Below, piece after piece: positions 50,970-61,183 of a stretch of 64,000 bases of DNA. The notes beneath the pieces were generated by a model that did no database searches, was not told the DNA's origin, and saw only the letters and a list, made by a program, of their open reading frames with translations. The translations under genes were made by a program, and so were the position numbers. Numbering within the stretch: position 1 is the stretch's first letter; the number at the start of each line of letters is the position of its first letter. This DNA is from Lachnospiraceae bacterium MD329 (GTDB taxonomy: Bacteria > Bacillota > Clostridia > UBA1381): the NCBI GenBank assembly GCA_010206265.1, contig VIQV01000026.1, positions 217,515 to 281,514 of the forward strand. The letters run 5' to 3'.

Positions 50970-53900
50970 ATGTGTAAAAAAATGAGTTACATTAAAAAAA
51001 GAAATTGCCAAAAAATAGCATCAGTTGTAATGACGCTGTTTTGTTCTTTGAGCTTTATAGCTCCTGCCGCATATGCGTCAGGTCACAACGGGGAATATCC
51101 TATTGCAGAGCTTACCTTGGGTAATTCTTTCGGGATGAAAAACATCCAGCGGATAGGATGGGGCGATGTTGGAGATTACGGAACAAGGCTTGTGAGGGAT
51201 GGCAGAGAGTGTCTAAAGCTCAATAAGGAGGGTTCAAAAACGCTTTTTGTCTACGTTGATGTAAATAATAAGATGCTTTATGAACCGAAAGATGCAAGGG
51301 TAGGCGTAGAAGTAGACTATTTCGATGAGGGACATGGAAAATTTACAATAACCTACGACGGATTAACGGGGAATTTTACGGACGGCGAAATAGTACAGCT
51401 TGAAGATACGGGCGAATGGAAAACACATACCTTTTATCTTTACGACGCTGAATTTGCAAATGGCTTTTGGGCTACCGGAGGAGCATGGGATTTCAGAATC
51501 GGGGAATGGTCGGAGGTCATGGGAATGACAAACGAAGATGTTATTTTAGGAGGAATAAGAGTGAGTCAGGGATATTACGAACACGAGGTTAATGTTATTG
51601 CGTCAACCGAACATACGGGTAATATATTTGATACCGCAGATGAAAAGGTATTTAATCTTAATATGGAAAACAACACAGCCGCACAGCAGGAAACACTGGT
51701 CGAATATACAGTGACGGATATTTATGGAAATGCTGTTGAAACGGGGGAACTTAAAAAATCCGTAAAGGGCAAAGAGAAAACAGATGAAAAACTTACAATA
51801 AAGACATCGAAAAACGGAGTGTATGTATTAAATCTGAAAGTTACAACAACAGGTCCGAATGAATTGCCTGTTACATATGAAAAACAGCAGGACTTTTCCG
51901 TTATGGATAAATTCAAAGAGGGCGAAAAGTTGAATGAAACTCTCGGAACGGCAGGTCATACTTCGTGGGGGCATGATGTGTATAAGTCAATGGAGCTTAT
52001 TACCGCCGCAGGTATGGGTGCATGGCGCGATGAGTACGGCTGGGATGTAGTTGAGAGGGCAAAAGGCGATTATAAGAAATCAGATATGCACGATGAAAAT
52101 GTAAACGCTATGTATAATGCCGGAGTATATCCGCTGTTTATCGCCTGCTACGGCAATCCTCTGTATGATGAGTATAGGTCTGTACCGCAGACTGACGAGG
52201 GAATAAAAGCATATGCCAAATATGCGGCATTTTTGGCAGAACAGTATAAAGGGAAAATTAAGGCGATAGAGATATGGAATGAATATAATATTGCGCCGTT
52301 TAATCCAAATATGCTTGACGCAGAGCATTATGTAAAAATGCTCAAGGCTTGTTATCAGGAAATAAAGAAGGTTAATCCTGACATTCCCGTGATAGGAATA
52401 GACTGCGCAGGAGTGGATATTGATTTTATGAAAAAGGTATTTGACGCAGGCGGATATGAATATATGGACGTGGTTTCAGTACATCCGTATTATGTATATA
52501 AGGAACAGCGTTTTGATGACCAAGAATGGGCAAAATGGGTGCTTGAGGTTAAGGACTTAATGAAACAATACGGTGAGCCTAAAGAAATATGGCTTACGGA
52601 AATGGGTTGGCCCACACATAAGACGGAAGAACGGACAGATATGCTTCAATATACAGATGAGCAGCAGGGAAAATATCAGACAAGAATGTATATGACCTGT
52701 CGTGCAAATGACTTTGGTAAAAGAATATTCATGTATGGTTTTGAGGAGAAAGGTGTTCAGCCCGGCAACCCTGAGCATCATTTCGGAATAGTACGCTCCG
52801 AGTATAACGTCAGAACTCCTTTGGCGGCAAAGCCTGCGTTAATAGCAGTGGCGGCAATGAATAAGCTGATTGGAAATTCCGATTATGTGGACAGTGTTTA
52901 TTTTAATGAAGATACTTCCGCGCACCGCTTTACGGACAGGGACAGCAATGAGCAAACCATTGCGATATGGAGTAGTCGGGAGGATAATGTTTCGCTTAAT
53001 CTTGGAGCGACAAAAGTTACAGTGATTGACTTATATGGAAATATTGTAGATACATTCAGAAGTCAAAACGGAATTTATCAATTTGATTTGAATGATGACC
53101 AATATTATATCAAGGGAAAGTTTACGGCTTTTTCAAAGGCGGATACTGATATTACAACGGAATATCCTCATGAGGTTGTAAAGGGAAATACTTTCAATAT
53201 TAAAGTTGCAGATAAACAGAAAAGGAATTTAAGAATAGATGTTAAATGCGATGACGCGTTTACAATAGAAGAAAATAACGGAGTTGTAAACGGTGATGGC
53301 AAGGTTTCAATGAAGGTTATGAAAGAGGACAGCGATTTGCATAATGTCTTTGTCAATATTTATGAAGGTGAGCAGATTGTGTTATCTTCAAGATATACAA
53401 TAAAAATAGGTTCTCAGATGAGCGGAGAATTTATGCTGGTAACAACCGAAACAACTCCGAGAAGACAGCGGCTTGTCAACCGCCTGAAAAATCAGACGGA
53501 CAGTACAACTATTTCGGGAAGCTGTGAAATTATCGCTCCGGAGGAATTGGCAAGCGCGGCAAAGAAAACAAGATTTTTAAATATACGTCCGGGAGATACA
53601 GTGAGCGTTCCTATAAATTTACCTGAACAGTTAACGACACGAAGCTGGAATATTACAATGCGTTACGAGCTTGATGACGGTACGGTTTGGGAAGATTCGG
53701 GGCATATCAATGAAACAGTAGCTCAAAAGGCGGATACTCCTCCTGTTATTGATGGAGTATTAGCAAATTCCGAATGGAAAGGTAGTTTGTTTGAAGCGAA
53801 AAGTAAGTCGGAGGCTATTGATTTGAACGGTGCTTGGGGCGGAGAAAAGGATATTAGTCTTACGGGACGAGTGATGTATGACAGCGAAAATCTTTATTTG

Positions 53901-54350
53901 GGACTTACGGTAAAAGATAATGCCTTTGTGCAGGAAAAGACGGGCGCGGATATATGGAACGGAGATTGTGTTCAGCTTGCTATTGAAGATTTTTCAGAGG
54001 AAGAAAGAGATGCGAACACTTCAAAGTTCACCGAGATAGGAATTGCACAGACAAAAGTTGGTCCAACTATATGGAGATATAATTCTTGCTATGACTTGCC
54101 AAGCGGCGAAATTAAAAATGCAGAAGCAAAGATAAAGCGTATAGGAACGGAAACCATATATGAAATTAAAATTCCGTTTTCCGAGCTTTTCAAAGAGGGA
54201 TATGTATTAAAAGCTGATAAAACTATGGGCTTTTCAATAGTGGTAAATGATGCTGATAACAAGGAACGAAAGGGGTGGATTGAATATAACAGCGGCGTTG
54301 GCAGAGATAAAAACTCAAAGCTGTTTGGCACTTTGAAGTTTGCAAGCTGA
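50970..54350 (+). CDS. Secreted clan-A glycoside hydrolase (GH39-like) with C-terminal CBM9-like domain
   Basis: 1126 residues. A signal peptide (~1-36) ends APAAYAS. A beta-sandwich region (~40-310) precedes a TIM-barrel catalytic domain (~320-650) with the acid/base Glu438 in IEIWNEYN and the nucleophile Glu544 in WLTEMGWP. Further beta domains follow, and the last ~190 residues (PVIDGVLANSEWKG, DSENLYLGLTVKDNAF) look like a CBM9-type domain. It acts outside the cell on a polysaccharide; the substrate is unknown. GGAGG lies 11 bp before the ATG. Confidence 0.8.
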   Translation: MCKKMSYIKKRNCQKIASVVMTLFCSLSFIAPAAYASGHNGEYPIAELTLGNSFGMKNIQRIGWGDVGDYGTRLVRDGRECLKLNKEGSKTLFVYVDVNNKMLYEPKDARVGVEVDYFDEGHGKFTITYDGLTGNFTDGEIVQLEDTGEWKTHTFYLYDAEFANGFWATGGAWDFRIGEWSEVMGMTNEDVILGGIRVSQGYYEHEVNVIASTEHTGNIFDTADEKVFNLNMENNTAAQQETLVEYTVTDIYGNAVETGELKKSVKGKEKTDEKLTIKTSKNGVYVLNLKVTTTGPNELPVTYEKQQDFSVMDKFKEGEKLNETLGTAGHTSWGHDVYKSMELITAAGMGAWRDEYGWDVVERAKGDYKKSDMHDENVNAMYNAGVYPLFIACYGNPLYDEYRSVPQTDEGIKAYAKYAAFLAEQYKGKIKAIEIWNEYNIAPFNPNMLDAEHYVKMLKACYQEIKKVNPDIPVIGIDCAGVDIDFMKKVFDAGGYEYMDVVSVHPYYVYKEQRFDDQEWAKWVLEVKDLMKQYGEPKEIWLTEMGWPTHKTEERTDMLQYTDEQQGKYQTRMYMTCRANDFGKRIFMYGFEEKGVQPGNPEHHFGIVRSEYNVRTPLAAKPALIAVAAMNKLIGNSDYVDSVYFNEDTSAHRFTDRDSNEQTIAIWSSREDNVSLNLGATKVTVIDLYGNIVDTFRSQNGIYQFDLNDDQYYIKGKFTAFSKADTDITTEYPHEVVKGNTFNIKVADKQKRNLRIDVKCDDAFTIEENNGVVNGDGKVSMKVMKEDSDLHNVFVNIYEGEQIVLSSRYTIKIGSQMSGEFMLVTTETTPRRQRLVNRLKNQTDSTTISGSCEIIAPEELASAAKKTRFLNIRPGDTVSVPINLPEQLTTRSWNITMRYELDDGTVWEDSGHINETVAQKADTPPVIDGVLANSEWKGSLFEAKSKSEAIDLNGAWGGEKDISLTGRVMYDSENLYLGLTVKDNAFVQEKTGADIWNGDCVQLAIEDFSEEERDANTSKFTEIGIAQTKVGPTIWRYNSCYDLPSGEIKNAEAKIKRIGTETIYEIKIPFSELFKEGYVLKADKTMGFSIVVNDADNKERKGWIEYNSGVGRDKNSKLFGTLKFAS

Positions 54351-54401
54351 CGCATATAAAATAGAAGCAAATAAGCAATTGTAAAAGAAAGGAAGGAAAA
54401 A

Positions 54402-57400
54402 ATGAAGAAAATCAGTCTATTTTTAACATTAACAATGTTATGTTCAATGTTGGTAATGCCAATACATAGTAGTGCGGCGGGTAAAATATTTGAAGAGGAT
54501 TTTGAAAGCTATTCATCTGTTTCAGATATGCCGATAGGTACAGGCATATGGGAATGGGGTGATAACCCTTCTTCGGAAAAGTCGGAGATAGTTACGGAAG
54601 ATGGCGGTAATAAAGCGTTTGCGCTGAAATTGACCTCTGATACTAATTCTATATGGTTAGACCGTAGGTTATCAAGCAGCGGAAATGAAGTCTTAAAAAT
54701 AAAAATGAGCGTAAAAACGGATACAACAGCTCTAAGAATCCCATTGAGCGTTTACGGAGCGGGCGGAGATTTTATGTTTGCTATTTTTCTTGACGGAAAA
54801 ATTAAAACGCTTAACGGAGAGCAAACAGAATTTGCAAGCTATGAAGCAAACAAATGGTATGACCTTGAAACAGATTTCAATTTTGAAACAAAAACTTATG
54901 ATATAACTGTTATTGATGAGGCAGGAACGAAATCTGTAACTGAGAATGTGCCTTTTGGAAATGCAGGCATGAGCAATATAGACCGTATAAGGTTACAATG
55001 CTGGGATAACTTAAACGGAAATGTATTCTTTGACGATTTTTCAGCGGAAAGCTATGTAAAAGAAAGTGAAGTAATACCCGCAGGTGCAATAAGTGATAAT
55101 TTTAACGGCTATAATTCAGTTTCGGATATGTCTGCTTGGAATTTTAGCGGCGCACAGAATAAGGCTGAGATAGTAAGCGATGTAAGCGGTAAAGCTCTTG
55201 CATTGCATTTGGACTCGGCAACAGACAGTATTTGGGCTATAAGACCGTTTACACAGATAAATACGGGTAATGTTAAAATCAAAACATCTGTTAAAACTGA
55301 TAATACAGGACTTACAGTGCCTCTCGGAATACATTGCGACAGTGACCCTTGGTTTGTATATGCTATGTTTACAAACGGGGTAATCAAAACAGAGGACGGC
55401 ACTGAATTTGCAACGTATGAAGCGAATCAATGGTATAAGGTTGAAGCTGATTTTAACCTTTCGGAAAAGACCTACAATGTTACTATAATAGGTCCTGATG
55501 GCGTAGAACGCGAAACAAAAGATGTTCCCTTCAGAAATCAGTCATTATCAGCAATTAGCTCGGTATGGCTGCAATGCTGGTCAAAAATTGACGCAAACGC
55601 GTATTTTGATGATTTCTATGTAGAGCAGTATTATAAAGCACCATCTTTACCTACGTCTAAGGTTAAAGTATATGACAGCAATAATGAGGTTGTGGAAAAT
55701 TGGAACAGTATTCCATCTGACATCTCATCAATATCACTTGATTTCAGCACACCGATGAAATCATCATCGTTTACCACAGACACCGTCAAACTGACAAACA
55801 CCTCTAATAATGAAAATGTATCCTACACGGGAACATTAGATGGAAGCGTATATACTATCGTTCCGAGCAGTCTTGCGGCAAATACTACATATAATCTGTT
55901 AATTAGCAAGGATATAGAAAATATTTCAGGTGCAAAAATGGCAGAGGATGTAACGGTTGTTTTGACAACGAGTGATGCGGTTGTTGACCCGCCGGCTTCA
56001 CCTGACCCCTCAACATCAATTCTTGTAGATGAAAAGTTTGATAATTATTCAGCAGTAAGCGAAATGACAAACGAAAACAGATGGTATTGGGGTGAGAATA
56101 ATTCGCAGAATAAATCAGAAATAAAGACTGAGGGTGAAAATAAAGTATTTGCGCTTAATTTGGACTCAAGTACAGATAATATTTCGTTACTGCGCGATTT
56201 TGACGAGGTTACAGACAAATATTTGAAAGTATCAGTTGATGCAAAATCAAGCGACACAGAACTTACAGTGCCGATAAGCATAAACGATTATAATATATTT
56301 GTAATGTTTGACCATGCGAAAATCAAGGCAAATGATACAGAGATAATGACGTATGAGGCAAACAAATGGTACAATATCACAGCGTATTTTGATATTGCTG
56401 CAAAGACATATGACGTTGTTATAACAGATGAAAACGGACAGAAAACAGTATTGAAAAATGCAACAACAAGTCAGACCAAAATTGCAAATGTAAAAATGCA
56501 GTGCTGGTCCAAGAAAAATGCTACGGCATATTTTGATAATTTATTGGTAGAGCAGCTTGATAAAAAGCCTGTAATTGAAGAAGACCCTGGTACTATTCCT
56601 GATGGTATTGATATAACAGATGACTTTGAGAGCTACAATACTGTTAATGATATGGGCGTATATGGTATAACAGGAAAAGAATTGAGCAGCGTTGTAGAAG
56701 AAGCAGGAAATAAATTCTTCAGACTTGGTTTGAACAGTGAAACAGACAGTATATGGGCAGACAGAAGTTTTGTAAAGGTTGACGAAGGCATTTTAAATGT
56801 TAAGACAAGATTCAAATCATCAGATACAACATTGACAGTGCCGCTTAGTGTATGGAGTTCAAATGATAAATCTTTCTTCTATATTTTAGTTACAGAAGGT
56901 AAAATTTATGCCGGCGACCATGCAGAGCAGCTTGCACCGCTTAAAGTGGATACATGGTATGATGTTGACGCGGTATTTAACTTGAATACCAAAACATATA
57001 CAGTAAGTATTTCAGACGGAACAGATACTATAAAAAGCGGCAATCTTATATTCGGAAATACTGATATGACAGATATAAATTTTGTGAGAATGCAGTGCTG
57101 GAGTAAGGTAAATGCAAACGCTGATTTTGATAATTTGAGTATTAAATCATCTATGGCTGTACCTGAAATTACTGAAAACAGTGTTACATTCTATAATGCG
57201 AACGGCGATGCGACAAATGAACTTACCAATGTTTCGACAGGAACCTCTAAGATTGTAATTGATTTTAAGACATATATGGATGCTGACAGTCTTGACGGCA
57301 TTAAGCTGATAAATAAAAAGACTAATACAGAGGTTGCGGTCACTGCTCAAAAAACACAGAAAACATATGAAATGGTACTTGATAAGCTATTGGAGGGTAA

Positions 57401-57848
57401 CACAACATATGCGCTTATCATTCCGGGAACAGTTAAAAACCTTGATGACATTACACTTGGCGAAGATAAGACAGTAACATTTGTTACAGAAAATACCGCA
57501 GGCGGTTTATCTATTAAAATAGCAAATATATCAAACGGCGATGAGGAAGTATCGACATTGGCTGATTTAGTAGCGGCAGGTGATAAAGCAACGATTAGCC
57601 TGAATTATCAGAATGGCACAGGAACGCAGAACGATACAAATATATGCGTAATAACAAGCTATTACAGCGGTGAAAGACTTGTAAAAACAAGCGTTATGAA
57701 TAAAACAGCAAGCAAAGACACAGTAAATACAGTTCTTAAATATGATATGCCTGTCGAAAGCAAAGACGGAGTGGATTGCATAAAGGTATTTGTTTGGGAT
57801 ACTGTAAACAATATGAAGCCATATTGCAAGAACGCTGTTTTTAAGTAA
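54402..57848 (+). CDS. Secreted protein with four lectin-like modules and Ig-like domains
   Basis: 1148 residues. Signal peptide ~1-26. Four related ~185-residue modules begin near residues 29, 229, 540 and 736, each opening with an FESYSSVSDM-like motif and ending with RLQCW or MQCWSK and AYFDDF-like strands. They look like concanavalin/LamG-type sugar-binding sandwiches. Two Big_5-type Ig domains lie at ~416-525 and ~918-1020, each with an LDFSTPM or IDFKTYM core. A ~115-residue beta-rich tail ends the protein. No catalytic residues were recognised. It probably binds the polysaccharide attacked by its neighbours. Confidence 0.72.
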   Translation: MKKISLFLTLTMLCSMLVMPIHSSAAGKIFEEDFESYSSVSDMPIGTGIWEWGDNPSSEKSEIVTEDGGNKAFALKLTSDTNSIWLDRRLSSSGNEVLKIKMSVKTDTTALRIPLSVYGAGGDFMFAIFLDGKIKTLNGEQTEFASYEANKWYDLETDFNFETKTYDITVIDEAGTKSVTENVPFGNAGMSNIDRIRLQCWDNLNGNVFFDDFSAESYVKESEVIPAGAISDNFNGYNSVSDMSAWNFSGAQNKAEIVSDVSGKALALHLDSATDSIWAIRPFTQINTGNVKIKTSVKTDNTGLTVPLGIHCDSDPWFVYAMFTNGVIKTEDGTEFATYEANQWYKVEADFNLSEKTYNVTIIGPDGVERETKDVPFRNQSLSAISSVWLQCWSKIDANAYFDDFYVEQYYKAPSLPTSKVKVYDSNNEVVENWNSIPSDISSISLDFSTPMKSSSFTTDTVKLTNTSNNENVSYTGTLDGSVYTIVPSSLAANTTYNLLISKDIENISGAKMAEDVTVVLTTSDAVVDPPASPDPSTSILVDEKFDNYSAVSEMTNENRWYWGENNSQNKSEIKTEGENKVFALNLDSSTDNISLLRDFDEVTDKYLKVSVDAKSSDTELTVPISINDYNIFVMFDHAKIKANDTEIMTYEANKWYNITAYFDIAAKTYDVVITDENGQKTVLKNATTSQTKIANVKMQCWSKKNATAYFDNLLVEQLDKKPVIEEDPGTIPDGIDITDDFESYNTVNDMGVYGITGKELSSVVEEAGNKFFRLGLNSETDSIWADRSFVKVDEGILNVKTRFKSSDTTLTVPLSVWSSNDKSFFYILVTEGKIYAGDHAEQLAPLKVDTWYDVDAVFNLNTKTYTVSISDGTDTIKSGNLIFGNTDMTDINFVRMQCWSKVNANADFDNLSIKSSMAVPEITENSVTFYNANGDATNELTNVSTGTSKIVIDFKTYMDADSLDGIKLINKKTNTEVAVTAQKTQKTYEMVLDKLLEGNTTYALIIPGTVKNLDDITLGEDKTVTFVTENTAGGLSIKIANISNGDEEVSTLADLVAAGDKATISLNYQNGTGTQNDTNICVITSYYSGERLVKTSVMNKTASKDTVNTVLKYDMPVESKDGVDCIKVFVWDTVNNMKPYCKNAVFK

Positions 57849-57912
57849 TTAAACTATGCAGTCCCGCAGTTTTCCTGTGGGGCTGCGTATAACAGAAATG
57901 GTAGGGGTTGAT

Positions 57913-59514
57913 ATGAAATTTTTTAAACGATGCTTTTTGGGAATTTGCATTATTGCACTGCTTTTGCAAACGGTAGTATCGGCATTTAATGTAGAAAAGG
58001 TTATCGGAATTGATATTAACAGTGAAACATTCTGCAATGCTTTTATAAGGTCAGAGGATAAAGTCTTTTACTCGGATATATACAATAAGACATTAAAAAA
58101 CAAGACTTTAGAGCTTGAGGAAAAGGTTACAGACCATACGGGAGCAATAGTGTGGTCGGACAACAAGGCAATTACAATCAATGCAAAATCAAGGATATTG
58201 GAAGCGGTTGTGCCGGAAGTTAATAACAATGGACTATATACATTGGAAATGACACTGAAACAAAACGGCACTGTATGCGATGTGTTTAACGGTGAATTTA
58301 CCGTAACAGAAGGTAAACGGACAACAGATGACGTCGGAGTATGCACACATTTACATCTTTACGGAGATAAAGAAATTGTCAGCTTACTAAAAAATCTTGG
58401 TTTTTCCATGATTCGAGATGAAGCTATGTGGGATTTTGTTGAAAATTCAAGAGGGCAATATAAAATCCCTGACAGAGTTCAAAGTTATGTAGAATATGCC
58501 AATCAGAAAAATCTTGATATTTTAATGCCGCTTACATACGGAAATCATTTGTATATGTCAAACACAAGTCAGATGCCATACACTGATGAACAAATAAATG
58601 CTTATGTAAATTACTGCAAATTTGTAGTTTCGCATTTTAGAGATGAAGTAAAATATTTTGAGATTTGGAATGAACCTAATATTACTGCGTTTAATCCCGA
58701 AAACCGAACAGCGGCAGATTATACGAAATTACTAAAAGCTGCTTATGAGGGAATAAAATCTGTCAATCCTAATGCCGTTGTCATAGGCGGAGTATGTGCT
58801 ACTCCCGATAATGTTCACGAATATTATGAGAGCTTGAATAGCGTAGGAGCATATAACTACATGGATGCAATAAGCATACACCCGTATTCGTGCTTCGGAA
58901 CAAATCCGATAGGTGAAGGAAACAGAGAGTTTGAATGGGTTGTTAATATGCTTGAGAAGTATAATAAACCTATTTGGGTATCAGAGGTCGGATATTACAG
59001 TCAGCCTAAATTCAGCGAGGAAGAACAGGCGGCATACGAAGCAAGGACAGCGGTATTATATAAAGCTAACGGTAAAGTAGACAAGGTGTTTTTCTATGAC
59101 TTGCAAGACGATGGTAATGATGCGTCAAATGCAGAGCATAATTTTGGTATGATTACATCTAATTTAAGAACAAAGCCGAATTTTGCTTCGGTTGCGGCAG
59201 CAGTTCATTTCACAGGTAATGCTGAAATTAAAGAAACAAAGCGGGCAAATGAATACAGCTTGTTTAAATTCCGAAATGATACCGAAAATGAAGATATTTA
59301 TGCCTTATGGACAAAGGGCGGAAGAAGCATAAATGCAAACATAACATATGGTAATGCGTTTGAGGCTGAATTGTCAGGAAATAATCTGAATATAACATTG
59401 CCTCAAACAGATAAAAATCTATATTATGCGGATTGTTTCGGAAAAGAAACTCAAGTGCAGAACGGATATAATTTTACACTTGATTATAAGCCGGCATATA
59501 TTATTTGCCGATAA
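57913..59514 (+). CDS. Secreted clan-A glycoside hydrolase (GH39-like), shorter paralogue
   Basis: 533 residues. Signal peptide ~1-24. A small beta domain (~30-140) precedes a TIM barrel (~145-440) with acid/base Glu254 in FEIWNEPNITAFNP and nucleophile Glu358 in IWVSEVGYYS. The barrel is clearly related to that of the 50970 gene (matching FNPxN and SIHPY stretches), so the two are paralogues. ATG 57913 has AGGGG upstream. A GC-rich inverted repeat (GCAGTCCCGCA / TGTGGGGCTGC, ~57861-57888) lies in the short gap before it. Confidence 0.82.
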   Translation: MKFFKRCFLGICIIALLLQTVVSAFNVEKVIGIDINSETFCNAFIRSEDKVFYSDIYNKTLKNKTLELEEKVTDHTGAIVWSDNKAITINAKSRILEAVVPEVNNNGLYTLEMTLKQNGTVCDVFNGEFTVTEGKRTTDDVGVCTHLHLYGDKEIVSLLKNLGFSMIRDEAMWDFVENSRGQYKIPDRVQSYVEYANQKNLDILMPLTYGNHLYMSNTSQMPYTDEQINAYVNYCKFVVSHFRDEVKYFEIWNEPNITAFNPENRTAADYTKLLKAAYEGIKSVNPNAVVIGGVCATPDNVHEYYESLNSVGAYNYMDAISIHPYSCFGTNPIGEGNREFEWVVNMLEKYNKPIWVSEVGYYSQPKFSEEEQAAYEARTAVLYKANGKVDKVFFYDLQDDGNDASNAEHNFGMITSNLRTKPNFASVAAAVHFTGNAEIKETKRANEYSLFKFRNDTENEDIYALWTKGGRSINANITYGNAFEAELSGNNLNITLPQTDKNLYYADCFGKETQVQNGYNFTLDYKPAYIICR

Positions 59515-59542
59515 GCCAATCAAAACAGAGAGGAGATTTTTA

Positions 59543-61183
59543 ATGAGAAAGTATAGATTTACAGCCTGTTTAATAGCCGCTTTGCTTTCAACGAGTACGG
59601 TTTTTGCTGATTTTAATTACAGTGCGGATTACAGCAATGAACGGGTTGTAATAAATGGTGTAACAAACACTGAAACAGAAGAGATTTCTGTTCAGGTCTA
59701 CAAACCCAATGCCGGAAATATATCTGACAGCGGTAATTCTATACTGTTTAATGACCAATGCACATCTGACGGAGGAAAATATGAAATTCCTTTTCGGTAT
59801 GACGGAGCTGAAAACGGCATATATGAAATCAATGTGCGCGAGTCAGGAACAGATAAAATATATACTAAGAAAATCAAACTTGTTCCCAAGCAGGAATATA
59901 TAACGGCTGTTTCAGAGCTTAACAAGGCGTCGCAGTCCTCAGAACAGGATTTTGTAAATGCTTTTAATACCTACGGAAATGTATTTGACATTGATGAGGA
60001 ATTAAAAAAGGGTAAGTCTTTTCAGGATTCAGTAAAGAAACTTGCCGCCGGAATTAAAAACAGTCAGCTAACTGTTGAAAATAATCAGCTAAACGATAAA
60101 ATAGTGAACACATATGTTATATTAAATGCTGTTAAACAGTCAGAAATAAAAAATGTAATCGGATATTTGGATTACTTGCAGCAAAATGACGATTTTATTG
60201 CCGATTTATCGAAGATATGCACATCGGATGTAAAAGCTGAATATTTAACATCAAAATTGAAAAATATTGCAGGTTTTGGTGTAGACGGTGCTGATAAATC
60301 ATTACGCGAAGCATTGATTTTGACGGCGGCGCGCCATAGTAATGTCGGCGCGTTAAAGGCTGTGGTGGAAAAATACGGTGCAGATGTAGGCATGCAGCTA
60401 TCATCAATAAAATCTTACGCATATAGTTCTGTCAGCGGAAAAGACTATGGCAGCGCGGCAGACCTTAACACAGCATTGAAGAATGCAGAAAGTCCTTCCG
60501 AGAGTTCAGGAGGCTCAGGCGGAGGCGGCGGTTCAGGCAGTTCGGGAAATAAATCGAATAGTACAGGCAGTACAGGTGTAACATTCCCTGGAACAGGTAA
60601 AGCAGAAGTTCCTGAAATTAACGCAAGATTTATAGACCTTAACACTGTTGAATGGGCATATGAAGCAATTATGGCTCTTGCAGACAATGGCATTGTAAAC
60701 GGAAAAACGGACAACGAGTTTTATCCTAACGATAAAGTAACACGCGAGGAATTTGCAAAGTTGCTTGTTTGTATGGCAAGACTTGAAAACGGCGCGTACT
60801 CAAACGACCATTTTACAGATGTAGGCGCGGACGCGTGGTATTCAAGATATGTGAACATTGCGTATGAAAACGGTATATGTAACGGAATAGGCGGAGGTTA
60901 TTTCGGTGTAGGAAAAGAAATCACACGTCAGGATATGTCTGTGATGGTACATAATCTTTTGAAATCAAATCATGAGGCCATGAATCCGCTGCACACAGAA
61001 TTTGCTGATGATGAAGATATTTCCGACTATGCAAAGCCTGCGGTGTCATCTCTTTCAGCAATGGGAGTCATAAACGGCGTAGGTGATAATATGTTTGCGC
61101 CAAAGGATAACGCAACACGCGCACAGGCTGCCGTAATCATTTATGCAGCTTATAAAAGAATGAATGGGGTGATTTCGCAGTGA
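59543..61183 (+). CDS. Secreted surface protein with three C-terminal SLH domains
   Basis: 546 residues. Signal peptide ~1-22 (ends STVFAD). A beta-rich domain (~25-120), a helical region (~125-315), a Gly/Ser-rich linker (~320-345) and three SLH domains (~362-546) with the typical TREEFAKLL, TRQDMSVMV and TRAQAAVII motifs. It binds secondary cell-wall polymer and may anchor the glycan-degrading proteins. Start ATG 59543 follows GAGGAG. Its last codons overlap the next gene (GTGA). Confidence 0.87.
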   Translation: MRKYRFTACLIAALLSTSTVFADFNYSADYSNERVVINGVTNTETEEISVQVYKPNAGNISDSGNSILFNDQCTSDGGKYEIPFRYDGAENGIYEINVRESGTDKIYTKKIKLVPKQEYITAVSELNKASQSSEQDFVNAFNTYGNVFDIDEELKKGKSFQDSVKKLAAGIKNSQLTVENNQLNDKIVNTYVILNAVKQSEIKNVIGYLDYLQQNDDFIADLSKICTSDVKAEYLTSKLKNIAGFGVDGADKSLREALILTAARHSNVGALKAVVEKYGADVGMQLSSIKSYAYSSVSGKDYGSAADLNTALKNAESPSESSGGSGGGGGSGSSGNKSNSTGSTGVTFPGTGKAEVPEINARFIDLNTVEWAYEAIMALADNGIVNGKTDNEFYPNDKVTREEFAKLLVCMARLENGAYSNDHFTDVGADAWYSRYVNIAYENGICNGIGGGYFGVGKEITRQDMSVMVHNLLKSNHEAMNPLHTEFADDEDISDYAKPAVSSLSAMGVINGVGDNMFAPKDNATRAQAAVIIYAAYKRMNGVISQ

